Shown here: positions 35,691 to 43,969 of the stretch, piece after piece | How the letters are laid out: each line of letters opens with the position of its first letter | Position numbering within the stretch: the stretch's first letter is position 1 | Source of the DNA: Ilumatobacteraceae bacterium | GTDB lineage: Bacteria; Actinomycetota; Acidimicrobiia; Acidimicrobiales; Ilumatobacteraceae | Direction: 5' to 3' | Assembly: GCA_023254135.1 (NCBI GenBank) | Contig: JALQYL010000003.1 | Coordinates: 1-61,404, forward strand | DNA: 61,404 bases | The notes under the pieces: generated by a model | The model's database searches: none | Seen by the model: the letters and a program-made list of their open reading frames with translations, nothing else | Told to the model about the DNA's origin: nothing | Program-made: the position numbers and the translations under genes

Positions 35691-37781
35691 CTAGTGCGCT
35701 GCGGGCTTGTCGGTTGCTTTACATCCGGTTCCCGGACCTGTCGCTTCAATACCCAGTTCATGCATCACGTTGGGGACCAAACGCGCAAACACCGGAGCAG
35801 CCGCAGTGCCACCGAACCTGTCGCGACTGGATGCATCGGGTTCGTCGATACTCACCAAAATTGTCACCTTCGGTGCAGCAGCCGGGAAGAATCCGACGAA
35901 CGATGCGAAGTACTTGCGACCACCCGTGTTTGTTGTGTACGTACCATTCGACTGCACTTTGTAACCCGTACCTGTCTTGCCAGCAATCTCCATGCCCTTC
36001 ACTTGAGCCTTGGTGCCAGTGCCCGCACACACAACACCTCGCATGATGTCGGTCATCTGTGCGGCAATCTCCGGCTTCAACACCGGACGCGTAATCGATG
36101 CGGGATACGGATGTTGCTTACCCGCCTTGTCAATCGTGGCGCTCACCATTCGTGGCGCAACGTATGTGCCACCGTTGGCAACCGTGTTCACACCCGCAAT
36201 GAGCTGCAGCGGCGTTGCCGACATTCCGTAACCGTAGGACACGGTCACCTTTTCTGTACCGCGCCACTTGTTTGCGGCACGAAGGATGCCCCTGCTCTCA
36301 CCGGGATAATCGAGTCCCGTCTTTTGTCCGAATCCAAATGCGCTCAGATAATTGAACAACGTGGGCGATTCCATTTTCTGAGACACCATCAAGGTTCCGA
36401 TGTTGGAACTTTCCACCATGATGTCGCGCACGCTCATGTTGATCACACCGTGTGGCCATGCATCACGAATGGGAAACTTGTCAATCATTGTGATGCCAGG
36501 AACTTTGAGCGTGGTTTCGGGTGCAACGACACCTTCGTTCAACGCTGCACTAATACTGAACACTTTTGCCACCGAGCCAGGTTCATACGCCTCCACCGCC
36601 GCAAAGTTGCCAGTTGCAAGGATGGTGGCGCCTTTGCTGTCGCGGCGCACGTTCGACATTGCGTACACCTCACCGGTGTGAGTGTCCATCACGATGGCAG
36701 TGCCGCCTTTTGCGTTCAACTGTCCTACACGGTCCAACAAAGCGGCATCGGTGTTGTACTGGATGGTCTTGTCAACGGTGAGCACCAGGTCATCTCCCGG
36801 CTCGGCCTTTGTCCTCGTGGATTCAGCACCAGGAATCGTGCGTCCGTTGACGTCCACTTCGCGAATTGTTTGGCCATCTTTACCTGCAAGAACGTCGTTG
36901 AATTGCTTCTCAAGTCCGGACACTCCGAGACCATCGGGATCCGTCTTGCCGATGATCGCGGCCGCCACTCCACCTTCCACCGTTCGAGCTGGCTCTACGT
37001 ACGATGCAATCCCCTTCAGACCCAACGCAAGAATGGCATCTGCCTCTTCCTTCTTCAGTTCACGCGCAAGATAACGAAACTTGGAGCCCGGCACCGCAAG
37101 ATCAGCCGCCAATACGGCTTCTTTCTCCGGCGTCAGACCAAGAACCGGCGCCAACGCGCGTGCGGTTCCCACTGGGTCGGTGATGTCGCGTGGATCCGCA
37201 TACACCGTCACACTGGGAACTGACAGTGCCAATTCATGGCCGTTTCTGTCGAAAATCACACCTCGCTCGGCACGCACCGTTCGTACGCGCGTGCGTTGGT
37301 CAACGCTCATCGACATGTACTTGTCACGTTGCACGGTTTGCAACAAGAACACTCGCCCACCCACCAAAAGAAAGAACGCCACCAACACGAAGAAGGCAAC
37401 GCGCATTCGCGAGCGCAACACACCTTCTGCCTGCTTTGAAGAGATTCGTTGAGACTTGTATTGATCGGGCACATCTCCGAACATGGTGCGAGTCACCCAT
37501 GTCCAGAACTGCTTCATCAAAAGCACCAACGGAGGCGTATCAACCGGCAACGCACGTTGCGAACGTGTCGAAGACGACTTCACCGTGCGTGCTGAAGCAC
37601 CGCTCCGATTGGTGGAGGTTGAACGAGGTGCACCTGCGGAACGAGACCCCGTTTTCACACCTCCGGTTCGACCAGGTACCGCACCTTTCGAACGAGTACG
37701 TGATGCAGTACGAGATGGACCGCGTGCGTCTGACGTTGCATGCGAACGAGTCCCTCTACGAGACCCGTCGTTGGCCGTCAT
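35691..37781 (-). CDS. ftsI: Division-specific class B penicillin-binding protein FtsI/PBP3
   Basis: A 696-residue septal transpeptidase. A long Ser/Arg/Thr-rich cytoplasmic tail (about 1-125) precedes one membrane helix (about 128-146). A dimerisation domain and the transpeptidase domain follow, with active-site motifs S-x-x-K in YEPGSVAKVFS (near 402), S-x-N in VESSNIG (near 458) and KTG in IAGKTGTGYK (near 601). No PASTA repeats follow. The start ATG 37781 overlaps the ftsL stop as ATGA. It works with FtsW, encoded downstream in the same run. Confidence 0.96.
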   Translation of the reverse strand: MTANDGSRRGTRSHATSDARGPSRTASRTRSKGAVPGRTGGVKTGSRSAGAPRSTSTNRSGASARTVKSSSTRSQRALPVDTPPLVLLMKQFWTWVTRTMFGDVPDQYKSQRISSKQAEGVLRSRMRVAFFVLVAFFLLVGGRVFLLQTVQRDKYMSMSVDQRTRVRTVRAERGVIFDRNGHELALSVPSVTVYADPRDITDPVGTARALAPVLGLTPEKEAVLAADLAVPGSKFRYLARELKKEEADAILALGLKGIASYVEPARTVEGGVAAAIIGKTDPDGLGVSGLEKQFNDVLAGKDGQTIREVDVNGRTIPGAESTRTKAEPGDDLVLTVDKTIQYNTDAALLDRVGQLNAKGGTAIVMDTHTGEVYAMSNVRRDSKGATILATGNFAAVEAYEPGSVAKVFSISAALNEGVVAPETTLKVPGITMIDKFPIRDAWPHGVINMSVRDIMVESSNIGTLMVSQKMESPTLFNYLSAFGFGQKTGLDYPGESRGILRAANKWRGTEKVTVSYGYGMSATPLQLIAGVNTVANGGTYVAPRMVSATIDKAGKQHPYPASITRPVLKPEIAAQMTDIMRGVVCAGTGTKAQVKGMEIAGKTGTGYKVQSNGTYTTNTGGRKYFASFVGFFPAAAPKVTILVSIDEPDASSRDRFGGTAAAPVFARLVPNVMHELGIEATGPGTGCKATDKPAAH

Positions 37782-38242
37782 GGCGTACCTACTACCGAAG
37801 CTTTCAAACGGCCGAATTCATCAAGAGCAGTTTCAGTCTCTTTCACGACGTCGGCATCAACTTTGCCCACCGTTGCAGCAACCTCAGCAGCAATCGAGGC
37901 TGGAATGTTCACGATTGTTGTGGTGCGACCAGGCAAGAGACCCATTTGGCGTGATGCTTCCATCAGGTGGTCAGGCGATTGCAATGAAGCGCGCTCGGCG
38001 CGCAATTCATCAAAGTGTTGACGAGCACGCGAGATGTCGTAATTCAACTTGTCCAGACGCATCTGCTGCTGTGCCATGTGCATTTGCAGTGTTGCCAAAC
38101 CGAACAGAACAAGTGCCACTGCACCAACGATCATGCCCACTTTGAAATAACGACGATCCTCTTGCGGAACGATGGTGAGTGGAGTGCGTACTTGTCCGCG
38201 TTCGCGTGGCGCAAGTGCGGGAAGACGAAATGCAACGGCCAT
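37778..38242 (-). CDS. ftsL: FtsL-like septum formation protein
   Basis: A 154-residue bitopic protein, identified by position and architecture rather than by strong sequence motifs. It has a basic cytoplasmic N-terminus (1-34), one membrane helix (about 35-53) and a heptad-like coiled coil (about 57-95, MAQQQMRLDKLNYDIS onward), then the short LMEASRQMGLLPG segment seen at the end of FtsL coiled coils. It sits between rsmH (two bases) and ftsI (ATGA overlap), the usual ftsL place. The C-terminal tail of about 45 residues is extra. Confidence 0.82.
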   Translation of the reverse strand: MAVAFRLPALAPRERGQVRTPLTIVPQEDRRYFKVGMIVGAVALVLFGLATLQMHMAQQQMRLDKLNYDISRARQHFDELRAERASLQSPDHLMEASRQMGLLPGRTTTIVNIPASIAAEVAATVGKVDADVVKETETALDEFGRLKASVVGTP

Positions 38243-38244
38243 GA

Positions 38245-39216
38245 CTAGTTCTGGTCCTCAATACGTAGTTTTTCCACAACGCGAAGTCGTGCGGACGAAG
38301 CCCGGGGATTGCGTTCAAGTTCCGATTTGCTGGCCTCGCGTGCAATTCGCACACGTGACACGGTGCGCTGCGCGCCACATGCACAAGGCAAATTGGGCGG
38401 ACATGTGCAGTCGCCTGTCTCGGCACTGCGCATCACCGACTTCACAATGCGGTCTTCGCCTGAGTGATAGGTGAGCACCGCAAGTCGTGCACCAGGTGCC
38501 AAGAGATTGATGGCATCGCGAATGGCACCGGGAAGAATGTCGAGTTCAGCGTTCACTTCAATGCGAATGGCCTGGAAGGTGCGCTTGGCAGGATGTCCGC
38601 CACGACGACGAGCAGGTGCCGGAATGGCGTTGCTCACCACTTCTGACAAATGTGCAGTGGTGAGAATGGGTCGAGCCGCAACGATGGCACGCGCGATGCG
38701 TACTGCATGTTTTTCATCCGCGTTGCGGCGCAACATGTCGATCAACGCTTCGACGTCGTATTCGTTCACCACATTGTGGGCACTGAAGTCGCGTGACCGA
38801 TCCATGCGCATATCAAGTGGTGCGTCGAAGCGATAGGAGAATCCGCGTTCGGCAACATCGAACTGCGGAGAAGAAACACCGAGGTCGAAGAGGACACCGG
38901 CCAACGACCCGATGCCCTCTTCAGCCACGATTCGTGACACTGCGTCGAAGCGGGCGCGCCGGAGGGTCGCGCGTCCACCAAGACCAGCACCATCAAGAAC
39001 TGCTTGCGCAGATGCCAATGCCACGTCGTCCTGGTCAATACCCAGCAAACGGACTTCGGGGTGTGCAGAGAGAATTGCAGTGGAATGCCCTGCGCCGCCC
39101 AGCGTGCAGTCGGCAAAAACACCAGTATTCATTGCAGAAAAGACCTCAAGAATCTCCTGCAACATGACAGGGTCGTGCACGAATGACTGGTTCACCCGAA
39201 CATCCCCAATACGCAT
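38245..39216 (-). CDS. rsmH: 16S rRNA (cytosine-1402 N4) methyltransferase
   Basis: A 323-residue SAM-dependent methyltransferase (RsmH/MraW). FVHDPVMLQEILEVF is the family N-terminal block, ADCTLGGAGHSTAIL is the SAM-binding loop, LFDLGVSSPQFD the catalytic DLGVSS motif, and LTYHSGEDRIVKSVM the late conserved block. I chose ATG 39216 because everything upstream belongs to the mraZ-rsmH spacer with its structured RNA. It is the first large gene after mraZ in the dcw cluster. Confidence 0.95.
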   Translation of the reverse strand: MRIGDVRVNQSFVHDPVMLQEILEVFSAMNTGVFADCTLGGAGHSTAILSAHPEVRLLGIDQDDVALASAQAVLDGAGLGGRATLRRARFDAVSRIVAEEGIGSLAGVLFDLGVSSPQFDVAERGFSYRFDAPLDMRMDRSRDFSAHNVVNEYDVEALIDMLRRNADEKHAVRIARAIVAARPILTTAHLSEVVSNAIPAPARRRGGHPAKRTFQAIRIEVNAELDILPGAIRDAINLLAPGARLAVLTYHSGEDRIVKSVMRSAETGDCTCPPNLPCACGAQRTVSRVRIAREASKSELERNPRASSARLRVVEKLRIEDQN

Positions 39217-39233
39217 CGAGGAACCCTCGATCC

Positions 39234-39341
39234 CTGGCAGTCCCTCGGATGACGAATGCCGTCCGGATGTTTCCCCGGTACGCGCGCGATGGCAGCGGGC
39301 GGAGTTGGAGCTAACCACCGTGCCATCCGGGAGACTGCCAG
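39234..39341 (-). ncRNA. Structured leader RNA between mraZ and rsmH (mraW RNA motif)
   Basis: The 173-base mraZ-rsmH space folds on the minus strand. The outer arms CTGGCAGTC and GACTGCCAG (at 39333-39341 and 39234-39242) are perfectly complementary over nine bases. Inside them CCGGATG and CATCCGG (39324-39330 with 39263-39269) pair over seven bases, and a further TGGCA/TGCCA stem encloses GGTGGTTAGCTCCAACTCCG. Weinberg and co-workers described a conserved mraW RNA motif in exactly this place upstream of actinobacterial mraW (rsmH) genes. The match in place and in nested stems is strong; the consensus itself was compared from memory only. Confidence 0.72.
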
Positions 39342-39389
39342 AGACCGGCGGCCCCTGGAGTTGTGAGCAAGAAAGAAAGACATTGGCGA

Positions 39390-39806
39390 TCACGCGCCCG
39401 CTCCCGCAATCAGGGCAGTGCCCTCTTCCATGTTGCGGTCGTAGCGGCTGGGCTCCCAGATTTCGACTCGGTCGAACGAACCCGACACGATGACCTTTTC
39501 ACCCAACACAACACCGGCGTAGTCGCGCAGTGTTTGTTCCAAATTGATGCGACCTTGAGCGTCGATGGTGGCTTCGTAGCTGCGAGACGAGATGGCTCGT
39601 GCCTCGTTACGGCTGATTTCGTTGCGACGTACCTTTTCCAACAGATCCTTGGCCATGTCTTCCATGGCTTCTTCGGTCAGAACATCAATGCAGTTGTCGC
39701 GACCGATGGTGAGGAAACAACGGGGCTCGAACCGTGGACGAAATGCAGCAGGCAACGCGAGACGACCCTTTGGGTCGAGCTGTCGCTCGTGCACTCCAAC
39801 AAACAC
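39390..39806 (-). CDS. mraZ: Transcriptional regulator MraZ
   Basis: A 138-residue protein with two SpoVT/AbrB-like DNA-binding halves, each with the D-x3-R motif: DPKGRLALP near the N-terminus and DAQGRINL near the middle. MraZ represses the dcw operon by binding repeats in its own promoter. The gene starts with GTG at 39806, with a perfect AAGGAGG eight bases upstream. It is the first gene of the dcw cluster, and matching decamer repeats lie in the promoter at 39854-39893. Confidence 0.94.
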   Translation of the reverse strand: MFVGVHERQLDPKGRLALPAAFRPRFEPRCFLTIGRDNCIDVLTEEAMEDMAKDLLEKVRRNEISRNEARAISSRSYEATIDAQGRINLEQTLRDYAGVVLGEKVIVSGSFDRVEIWEPSRYDRNMEEGTALIAGAGA

Positions 39807-39852
39807 AGGTTCCGCCTCCTTGGGAGAGATTCCGCCTCAACCCGCATGTGAC

Positions 39853-39893
39853 ATTATCCCCACTTCTCCCCACTGTCAACCATTTCCCCCCAT
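39853..39893 (-). promoter_or_regulatory. mraZ promoter with four MraZ-box-like decamers
   Basis: On the minus strand a TTGACA -35 hexamer (39874-39879) and a GATAAT -10 hexamer (39853-39858) stand 15 bases apart (17 if TAATGT is used). Four decamers in direct phase cover and extend beyond this: ATGGGGGGAA, ATGGTTGACA, GTGGGGAGAA and GTGGGGATAA (39854-39893). Known MraZ sites are TGGG/GTGG direct repeats spaced by about ten bases upstream of mraZ, so bound MraZ would cover the promoter and repress the whole dcw operon. Confidence 0.68.
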
Positions 39894-39953
39894 AAATCAC
39901 CACCAGTCTCCCCCTGCCTCCCCTCAATCCCCCTCGGGCATACTGAATCCACC

Positions 39954-40442
39954 ATGAATGACTCGTCTGCCTCCCACCCGCTGAATCACTGGGAATTGGA
40001 GCGTGAAATCGTGCTGATGCGGGTACTTCACGCCTCACGAGAGGCCGTCTTTGCCGCATGGACGTCCGCCGGGGCATTCGCCCAGTGGTTTGGCCCCGAT
40101 GGATTCGTCACCACCGTTCACCACATGGACACGAAAGTGGGCGGCGAAGCACGATTCGACATGGTGGCGGCTGACGGAACCGTGTTCACCAATCGGTACC
40201 GCTATTTCGAGGTGATACCGAATCAGAAATTGGTGATGGACCACGGGTCAGACATTGACAATGACCCCGACAGGTTCCGCGTAACTGTCACGTTTGACGA
40301 GCAGGACGATGGCAAAACCGTCGTCACCTTGCGCCAGCTACAACCCACCGTGGAGGCTCGCAACGCAGTGGTCGCATTTGGCGCTGTAGAAATGGGTCTT
40401 CAGACTCTGAACAAATTGGCGCGGCACCTGGGCGTTGCCTAA
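39954..40442 (+). CDS. SRPBCC/AHSA1-domain protein
   Basis: A 162-residue single-domain protein of the START-like SRPBCC superfamily, AHSA1 branch. VLHASREAVFAAWTSAGAFAQWF and KVGGEARFDMVAADG are the characteristic first helix and strand blocks, and the C-terminal long helix is GAVEMGLQTLNKLARHL. Members bind hydrophobic ligands or act in stress responses; the ligand here is unknown. It is divergent from mraZ across 147 bases and its stop overlaps the convergent ligase gene by four bases. Confidence 0.85.
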   Translation: MNDSSASHPLNHWELEREIVLMRVLHASREAVFAAWTSAGAFAQWFGPDGFVTTVHHMDTKVGGEARFDMVAADGTVFTNRYRYFEVIPNQKLVMDHGSDIDNDPDRFRVTVTFDEQDDGKTVVTLRQLQPTVEARNAVVAFGAVEMGLQTLNKLARHLGVA

Positions 40443-41101
40443 GCCAGGGCCGAAAGTTCCACCAGCAACGCAGCAACAATCTCGGTGGCGGGCACGTTGA
40501 GCGTTGCCACGTTCATGGCTGTGATGCGTTCACGCACTTCGGGTGATGAAAGTGCGGGCACCCATAACTGAGGATTCCAGTGGTGATACATCACGCACTG
40601 CAAACGAGCGCCATATCGACCGCGACGCTGACTAATGCCCACCAACTTGGCGCCATTCACGAACACTTCTCCCGGCGATTCGCTGGCGAAACACACGGTG
40701 CGACCATCGAGCCCGTTGTTGAACAACCCTCGAAACGTTTCAGCCTGCACCCACGGTTGCAGTGCGCGCACGAACGCATCTCCCAACCACAACATGGAAG
40801 TGCTGATGTCATCAGTCCACAACGGGTCGTCCCTGCCAATGGTGACATCGATCCACACCGAATCCTCGGGGCTCACGAACACTGCCCCACCACCACTGCG
40901 TCGCTTGACAACTGAAAGGCCCAGCGACGTTGCCTCGGCACCATCAATATCAGTGTCTGATTGCGTGGATCCAAGGATGATGGCAGGCGCCGAGACCTCA
41001 CAACTCCACAAGGCTCGCTCACTCGGCAGTTCCAACGCGTGAAAGTCCTGCGCAGTGCCTCGCCATTCATGGCGTTTCCAATCGGCATGGTGCAGGTTCA
41101 C
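40439..41101 (-). CDS. Lipoate--protein ligase-like protein (LplA/BPL superfamily)
   Basis: A 220-residue protein with the biotin/lipoate ligase fold. VVKRRSGGGAVFV is the family RR-x-GGG loop, and VNGAKLVGISQRR carries the conserved Lys that binds the lipoyl-AMP intermediate. It lacks the extra C-terminal domain of long LplA proteins, so it could be a scavenging ligase, an octanoyl transfer enzyme or a related amidotransferase. It is not next to any lipoyl-bearing enzyme here. Convergent with the SRPBCC gene and 19 bases downstream of the HNH gene. Confidence 0.78.
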   Translation of the reverse strand: MNLHHADWKRHEWRGTAQDFHALELPSERALWSCEVSAPAIILGSTQSDTDIDGAEATSLGLSVVKRRSGGGAVFVSPEDSVWIDVTIGRDDPLWTDDISTSMLWLGDAFVRALQPWVQAETFRGLFNNGLDGRTVCFASESPGEVFVNGAKLVGISQRRGRYGARLQCVMYHHWNPQLWVPALSSPEVRERITAMNVATLNVPATEIVAALLVELSALA

Positions 41102-41120
41102 GAACTACACCTTTGCGTAT

Positions 41121-41618
41121 TCAGCTTGCTTCAGCCAAGTACGGCTTCCACTGTTCAGGCACGCGTGGCACCGAATATGCGATCCAACTCATCTCCCGCG
41201 GCATACGCGGAATGGTGGACAACTTCATGCCTGCTTCTTCTGGTGTGCGGTCACGTTTGCGCAAATTGCACCCACGACATGCCGCAATCACGTTCTCCCA
41301 CACGTTCTTGCCGCCACGCGAACGAGGAAGCACGTGATCGATGCTGTCGGCATGACTACCGCAATAGCCGCAACGATGATTGTCGCGAGCGAACACCGCG
41401 CGTCGACTCATGGCCGTGTGACGGTGGTAGGGCACCTTCACCACATAACGAAGACGAATCACGATGGGCGATGCCAATGACAACTTCTCTGAGTGCACCA
41501 CCGAGCCGTCTTCTGCGACAACTTCGGCTTTATCGCAGAGCACCAAACAAATGGCGCGTCGTGCAGACACAACACTGAGCGGTTCGTACGTTGCATTGAG
41601 TACGAGCGCGCTCCGCAT
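41121..41618 (-). CDS. HNH endonuclease-domain protein
   Basis: A 165-residue protein. Residues 1-70 form an N-terminal domain (VLNATYEPLSVVSARRAICL) that is common to a large actinobacterial HNH family. The HNH core follows, with the zinc Cys pairs CGYCG and CRGCN and the motif IDHVLPRSRGGKNVWENVIA (D-H...N). It is a stand-alone chromosomal gene without phage or restriction partners around it, so a housekeeping role in DNA metabolism is more likely than a mobile origin; its true target is unknown. Confidence 0.88.
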   Translation of the reverse strand: MRSALVLNATYEPLSVVSARRAICLVLCDKAEVVAEDGSVVHSEKLSLASPIVIRLRYVVKVPYHRHTAMSRRAVFARDNHRCGYCGSHADSIDHVLPRSRGGKNVWENVIAACRGCNLRKRDRTPEEAGMKLSTIPRMPREMSWIAYSVPRVPEQWKPYLAEAS

Positions 41619-41665
41619 GGTTTATCTCCGGCTACTTCCGGGAACGAACAACTGAGGCCGCTTCC

Positions 41666-41947
41666 TCATTGGGCGTGATTCCATTGCTTGCACCATTGCA
41701 GATAGTCCACCACATCTTGAGCACGGATGTTTCCCTGGAGTGCGCCGTGCTCGCCGCCATATTGCGTGACAAGACGAAATTCCATGTAATTCCGCGGAGG
41801 TATCGGCAGGAATGGGAATCTCTTCCACCAGCCACGTGGAGTCAGGCGGGCCACTTGGCGAATGGCCGTCATCCACAGTGCGGGACGCACAAGAACTGCC
41901 CCCACCACGTCTGGGCGGACAAAAGCGGTGGACTCGGACATGTCCAC
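41666..41947 (-). CDS. Small conserved actinobacterial protein of unknown function
   Basis: A 93-residue basic protein rich in Trp and aromatic residues. Features are RPALWMTAIRQVARLTPRGWW, FPFLPIPPRNYMEFRL and VVDYLQWCKQW, a pattern I recall from many actinobacterial genomes with no assigned function. It might be a soluble peripheral membrane protein. It lies 47 bases upstream of the HNH gene and 55 bases downstream of the DUF3040 gene on the same strand. Confidence 0.72.
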   Translation of the reverse strand: MDMSESTAFVRPDVVGAVLVRPALWMTAIRQVARLTPRGWWKRFPFLPIPPRNYMEFRLVTQYGGEHGALQGNIRAQDVVDYLQWCKQWNHAQ

Positions 41948-42002
41948 ACAGTAGTGGCTACTGATTGCGCGTTCCGTAGAAATTGAGAAAATGAGACGCG
42001 AA

Positions 42003-42332
42003 TTAATCGCGCGGAAACTTCACGCGCTGACGTGGCATTTTTTGCGCAAGGTCCTGCACACCTGCTCGACCCATGAGACGTACTTGACGCTCAATCATGA
42101 GAGCACACGCAAGCATGGCGATGAAAGCAACAAACGCCAACAGGTAGTGCACCTGCAGTGAAGCCACGATGGCTACAAGAGACACCAACATGCCCGCAGC
42201 CAACCAACGAACCTGACGAGCAGAGTGCTTGTACAGCCCGGAGGACGACACGGCACTTGCGAATTTTTCGTCGGACTTCAGTTGGTCTTCGATCTCGCGC
42301 AGAATGCGTTGTTCGTCATCGGAAAGTGCCAC
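42003..42332 (-). CDS. DUF3040-family membrane protein
   Basis: A 109-residue protein starting MALSDDEQRILREIEDQL, the hallmark of the DUF3040 family of actinobacteria. Two membrane helices follow at about 42-60 and 63-82, then a basic tail. The function of the family is unknown. It is read from the same strand as dinB, 61 bases downstream of it; that spacer carries a small hairpin. Confidence 0.85.
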   Translation of the reverse strand: MALSDDEQRILREIEDQLKSDEKFASAVSSSGLYKHSARQVRWLAAGMLVSLVAIVASLQVHYLLAFVAFIAMLACALMIERQVRLMGRAGVQDLAQKMPRQRVKFPRD

Positions 42333-42349
42333 GTTCAGATTGTTTCACT

Positions 42350-42367
42350 TTGTGTGGCCGAACACAA
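42350..42367 (-). other. Hairpin between dinB and the DUF3040 gene
   Basis: TTGTGT and ACACAA can pair around a six-base loop in the 61-base spacer. No T-run follows on the minus strand; it may only be a weak 3'-end structure. Confidence 0.25.
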
Positions 42368-42393
42368 TGCGGCACCACACCTTTTTGTACCAA

Positions 42394-43656
42394 CTAGGGG
42401 GATTCCTCCACATTCGGCCCAAAAGGGCTCTCCCCTGGCCTGCGTTGATCCATGGCGCTGGCTGGCCCGATGACTCCGGCCCCGAACTTATGCACAATGG
42501 AATCAATCGCACGACTTGCGGGCACCCATTGCTCTTCAATGTCCTCCACGGTCTCACTACCATCATCGAACAAGCGAGGAGCCCTGCCAGTTTCGGTGGA
42601 GAGTTTTTGAGCATGTACACCCAACAGGCGCACTCCCTGCGCACAATCGAGCGACGCCAACAACGGTTCCAGTGCGGCCACCATGGACGGACCAGTGGTG
42701 AGAGGCATGGACGGCGAGACCGAACGAGTGACGGAATCGAATGATGAAAACTTCACCTTCAACATGAGAGTGCCAGCGGCAACACCTGCAGCTCGCGTGC
42801 GTCGAGCCACCGCATCGCACAGCCGCACCAATTGCACGCGCAACTCTTCATGCGTAGTGAGGTCCGCAGCAAAGGTTTCTTCGTGACCGATTGACTTCGC
42901 ATGTCGTTCCGGTACGACATCGCGCTCATCGGCCGCGTGAGCAAGGGAGTGAAGATGACGACCATGAGCATCACCCACCGCGGAGCAAATGATGTCGATA
43001 TCGAGAGCCGCAAGATCACCAACGGTACGGATACTGAGTGCTTCCAGTTTGGCCAATGTGGCGGGCCCCACTCCCCACAGAGCCCCGACGGGTAATGGAT
43101 GCAAGAACGCGAGTTCTTTCCCGGGTAACACTTCAAACACTTGAAGCCCTGGCTCCACACCGTCGGCCGTGGCTCGAGGCTTTGCATGTTCGCTGGCCAA
43201 CTTGGCAAGGAACTTGTTGGGCGCGATACCCACACTGCACGTGAGGCCCGTTTCGGCGTACACACGGTCGCGCAATGCACGTGCAATTTCAGGAGCCGTA
43301 CCGAGCAAGCTACGCGCACCCGTGACATCCATGAAAGCTTCGTCCACCGATATCTGCTCCACCAACGGCGTGAACGTTTCAAAAATTTCATGCAGCTGAC
43401 GAGACACTTCGAGATACTTCGACATGTCGGGCGAGAGAAAAACGGCGTCGGGGCACATGCGTCGAGCCAATGCAGACGACATGGCCGAGTGCACGCCATA
43501 CCGACGTGCTTCATAGGAAGCGGCCGAGACAACCCCACGACCAGCGGTACCACCCACCACCACGGGCAGTCCACGTAATTCAGGGCGGCGAGCCAACTCG
43601 ACCGACACATAGAAAGCGTCCATATCAACATGCAATATCGAACGATGTGCGGCCAT
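42394..43656 (-). CDS. dinB: DNA polymerase IV (Y family)
   Basis: A 420-residue error-prone polymerase for lesion bypass. The N-terminal ILHVDMDAFYVSVE holds the first catalytic Asp and ISVDEAFMDVTG the Asp-Glu pair; the steric residues around VVVGG and SYEARRYGVHSAM are typical, as is the thumb HhH region (GVGPATLAKLEALSIRTVGDL). The C-terminal little-finger domain is present, followed by a short tail that is not the canonical clamp-binding peptide. No LexA box (TCGAAC-N4-GTTCGA) is visible in the 49 bases upstream. Confidence 0.94.
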   Translation of the reverse strand: MAAHRSILHVDMDAFYVSVELARRPELRGLPVVVGGTAGRGVVSAASYEARRYGVHSAMSSALARRMCPDAVFLSPDMSKYLEVSRQLHEIFETFTPLVEQISVDEAFMDVTGARSLLGTAPEIARALRDRVYAETGLTCSVGIAPNKFLAKLASEHAKPRATADGVEPGLQVFEVLPGKELAFLHPLPVGALWGVGPATLAKLEALSIRTVGDLAALDIDIICSAVGDAHGRHLHSLAHAADERDVVPERHAKSIGHEETFAADLTTHEELRVQLVRLCDAVARRTRAAGVAAGTLMLKVKFSSFDSVTRSVSPSMPLTTGPSMVAALEPLLASLDCAQGVRLLGVHAQKLSTETGRAPRLFDDGSETVEDIEEQWVPASRAIDSIVHKFGAGVIGPASAMDQRRPGESPFGPNVEESP

Positions 43657-43693
43657 TACTTCGGACGCTATCGCAGGTGTTCAGTGCTGCGCC

Positions 43694-43699
43694 TACGAT
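43694..43699 (+). promoter_or_regulatory. Candidate -10 element for leaderless transcript of the 43706 gene
   Basis: TACGAT lies exactly six bases before the GTG at 43706 in the context CCTACGATGG, identical over ten bases to the string before the Rrf2 gene. No ribosome binding site is present. Confidence 0.5.
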
Positions 43700-43705
43700 G
43701 GTCGG

Positions 43706-43969
43706 GTGCCTGATCCTTCACAATCGCTCTCTGCTCTTCCGTCACGAGTGGCTCGCGCCATGGCATTCGTGGCCATCCTTGTGGGTGGCGCCGCCGGCGC
43801 ATTGATTGGTTACGCGCTCGCCGATATTCAAAGTGATGAGGCAAGTGCATTGGCACACGGCATCGGCATTCTCATTGGTGCCGTCCTGTCCGCGGGCGGG
43901 ACCGCTGTTGTTGCAGTCCTGGTGTTGCGTGCCATCGGTGAATGGCGAGAGATAGCCGACCGTCAATGA
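43706..43969 (+). CDS. Small two-helix membrane protein
   Basis: An 87-residue protein with two membrane helices (about 18-39 and 52-75), glycine- and alanine-rich, with a short cytoplasmic C-terminus. I do not recognise a family. It starts with GTG and is the first gene of a plus-strand operon: its stop overlaps the inositol monophosphatase start as ATGA at 43966-43969. It is divergent from dinB across 49 bases. Confidence 0.7.
   Translation: MPDPSQSLSALPSRVARAMAFVAILVGGAAGALIGYALADIQSDEASALAHGIGILIGAVLSAGGTAVVAVLVLRAIGEWREIADRQ

Noticed and set aside
35583-37223. Long open frame on the plus strand opposite ftsI and murE
   Set aside because: It is antisense to two well-supported genes, rich in His, Cys and Arg as expected of a shadow frame, and has no recognisable domain.
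43657-43693. Possible LexA site before dinB
   Set aside because: No TCGAAC-N4-GTTCGA or near match is present in the spacer.
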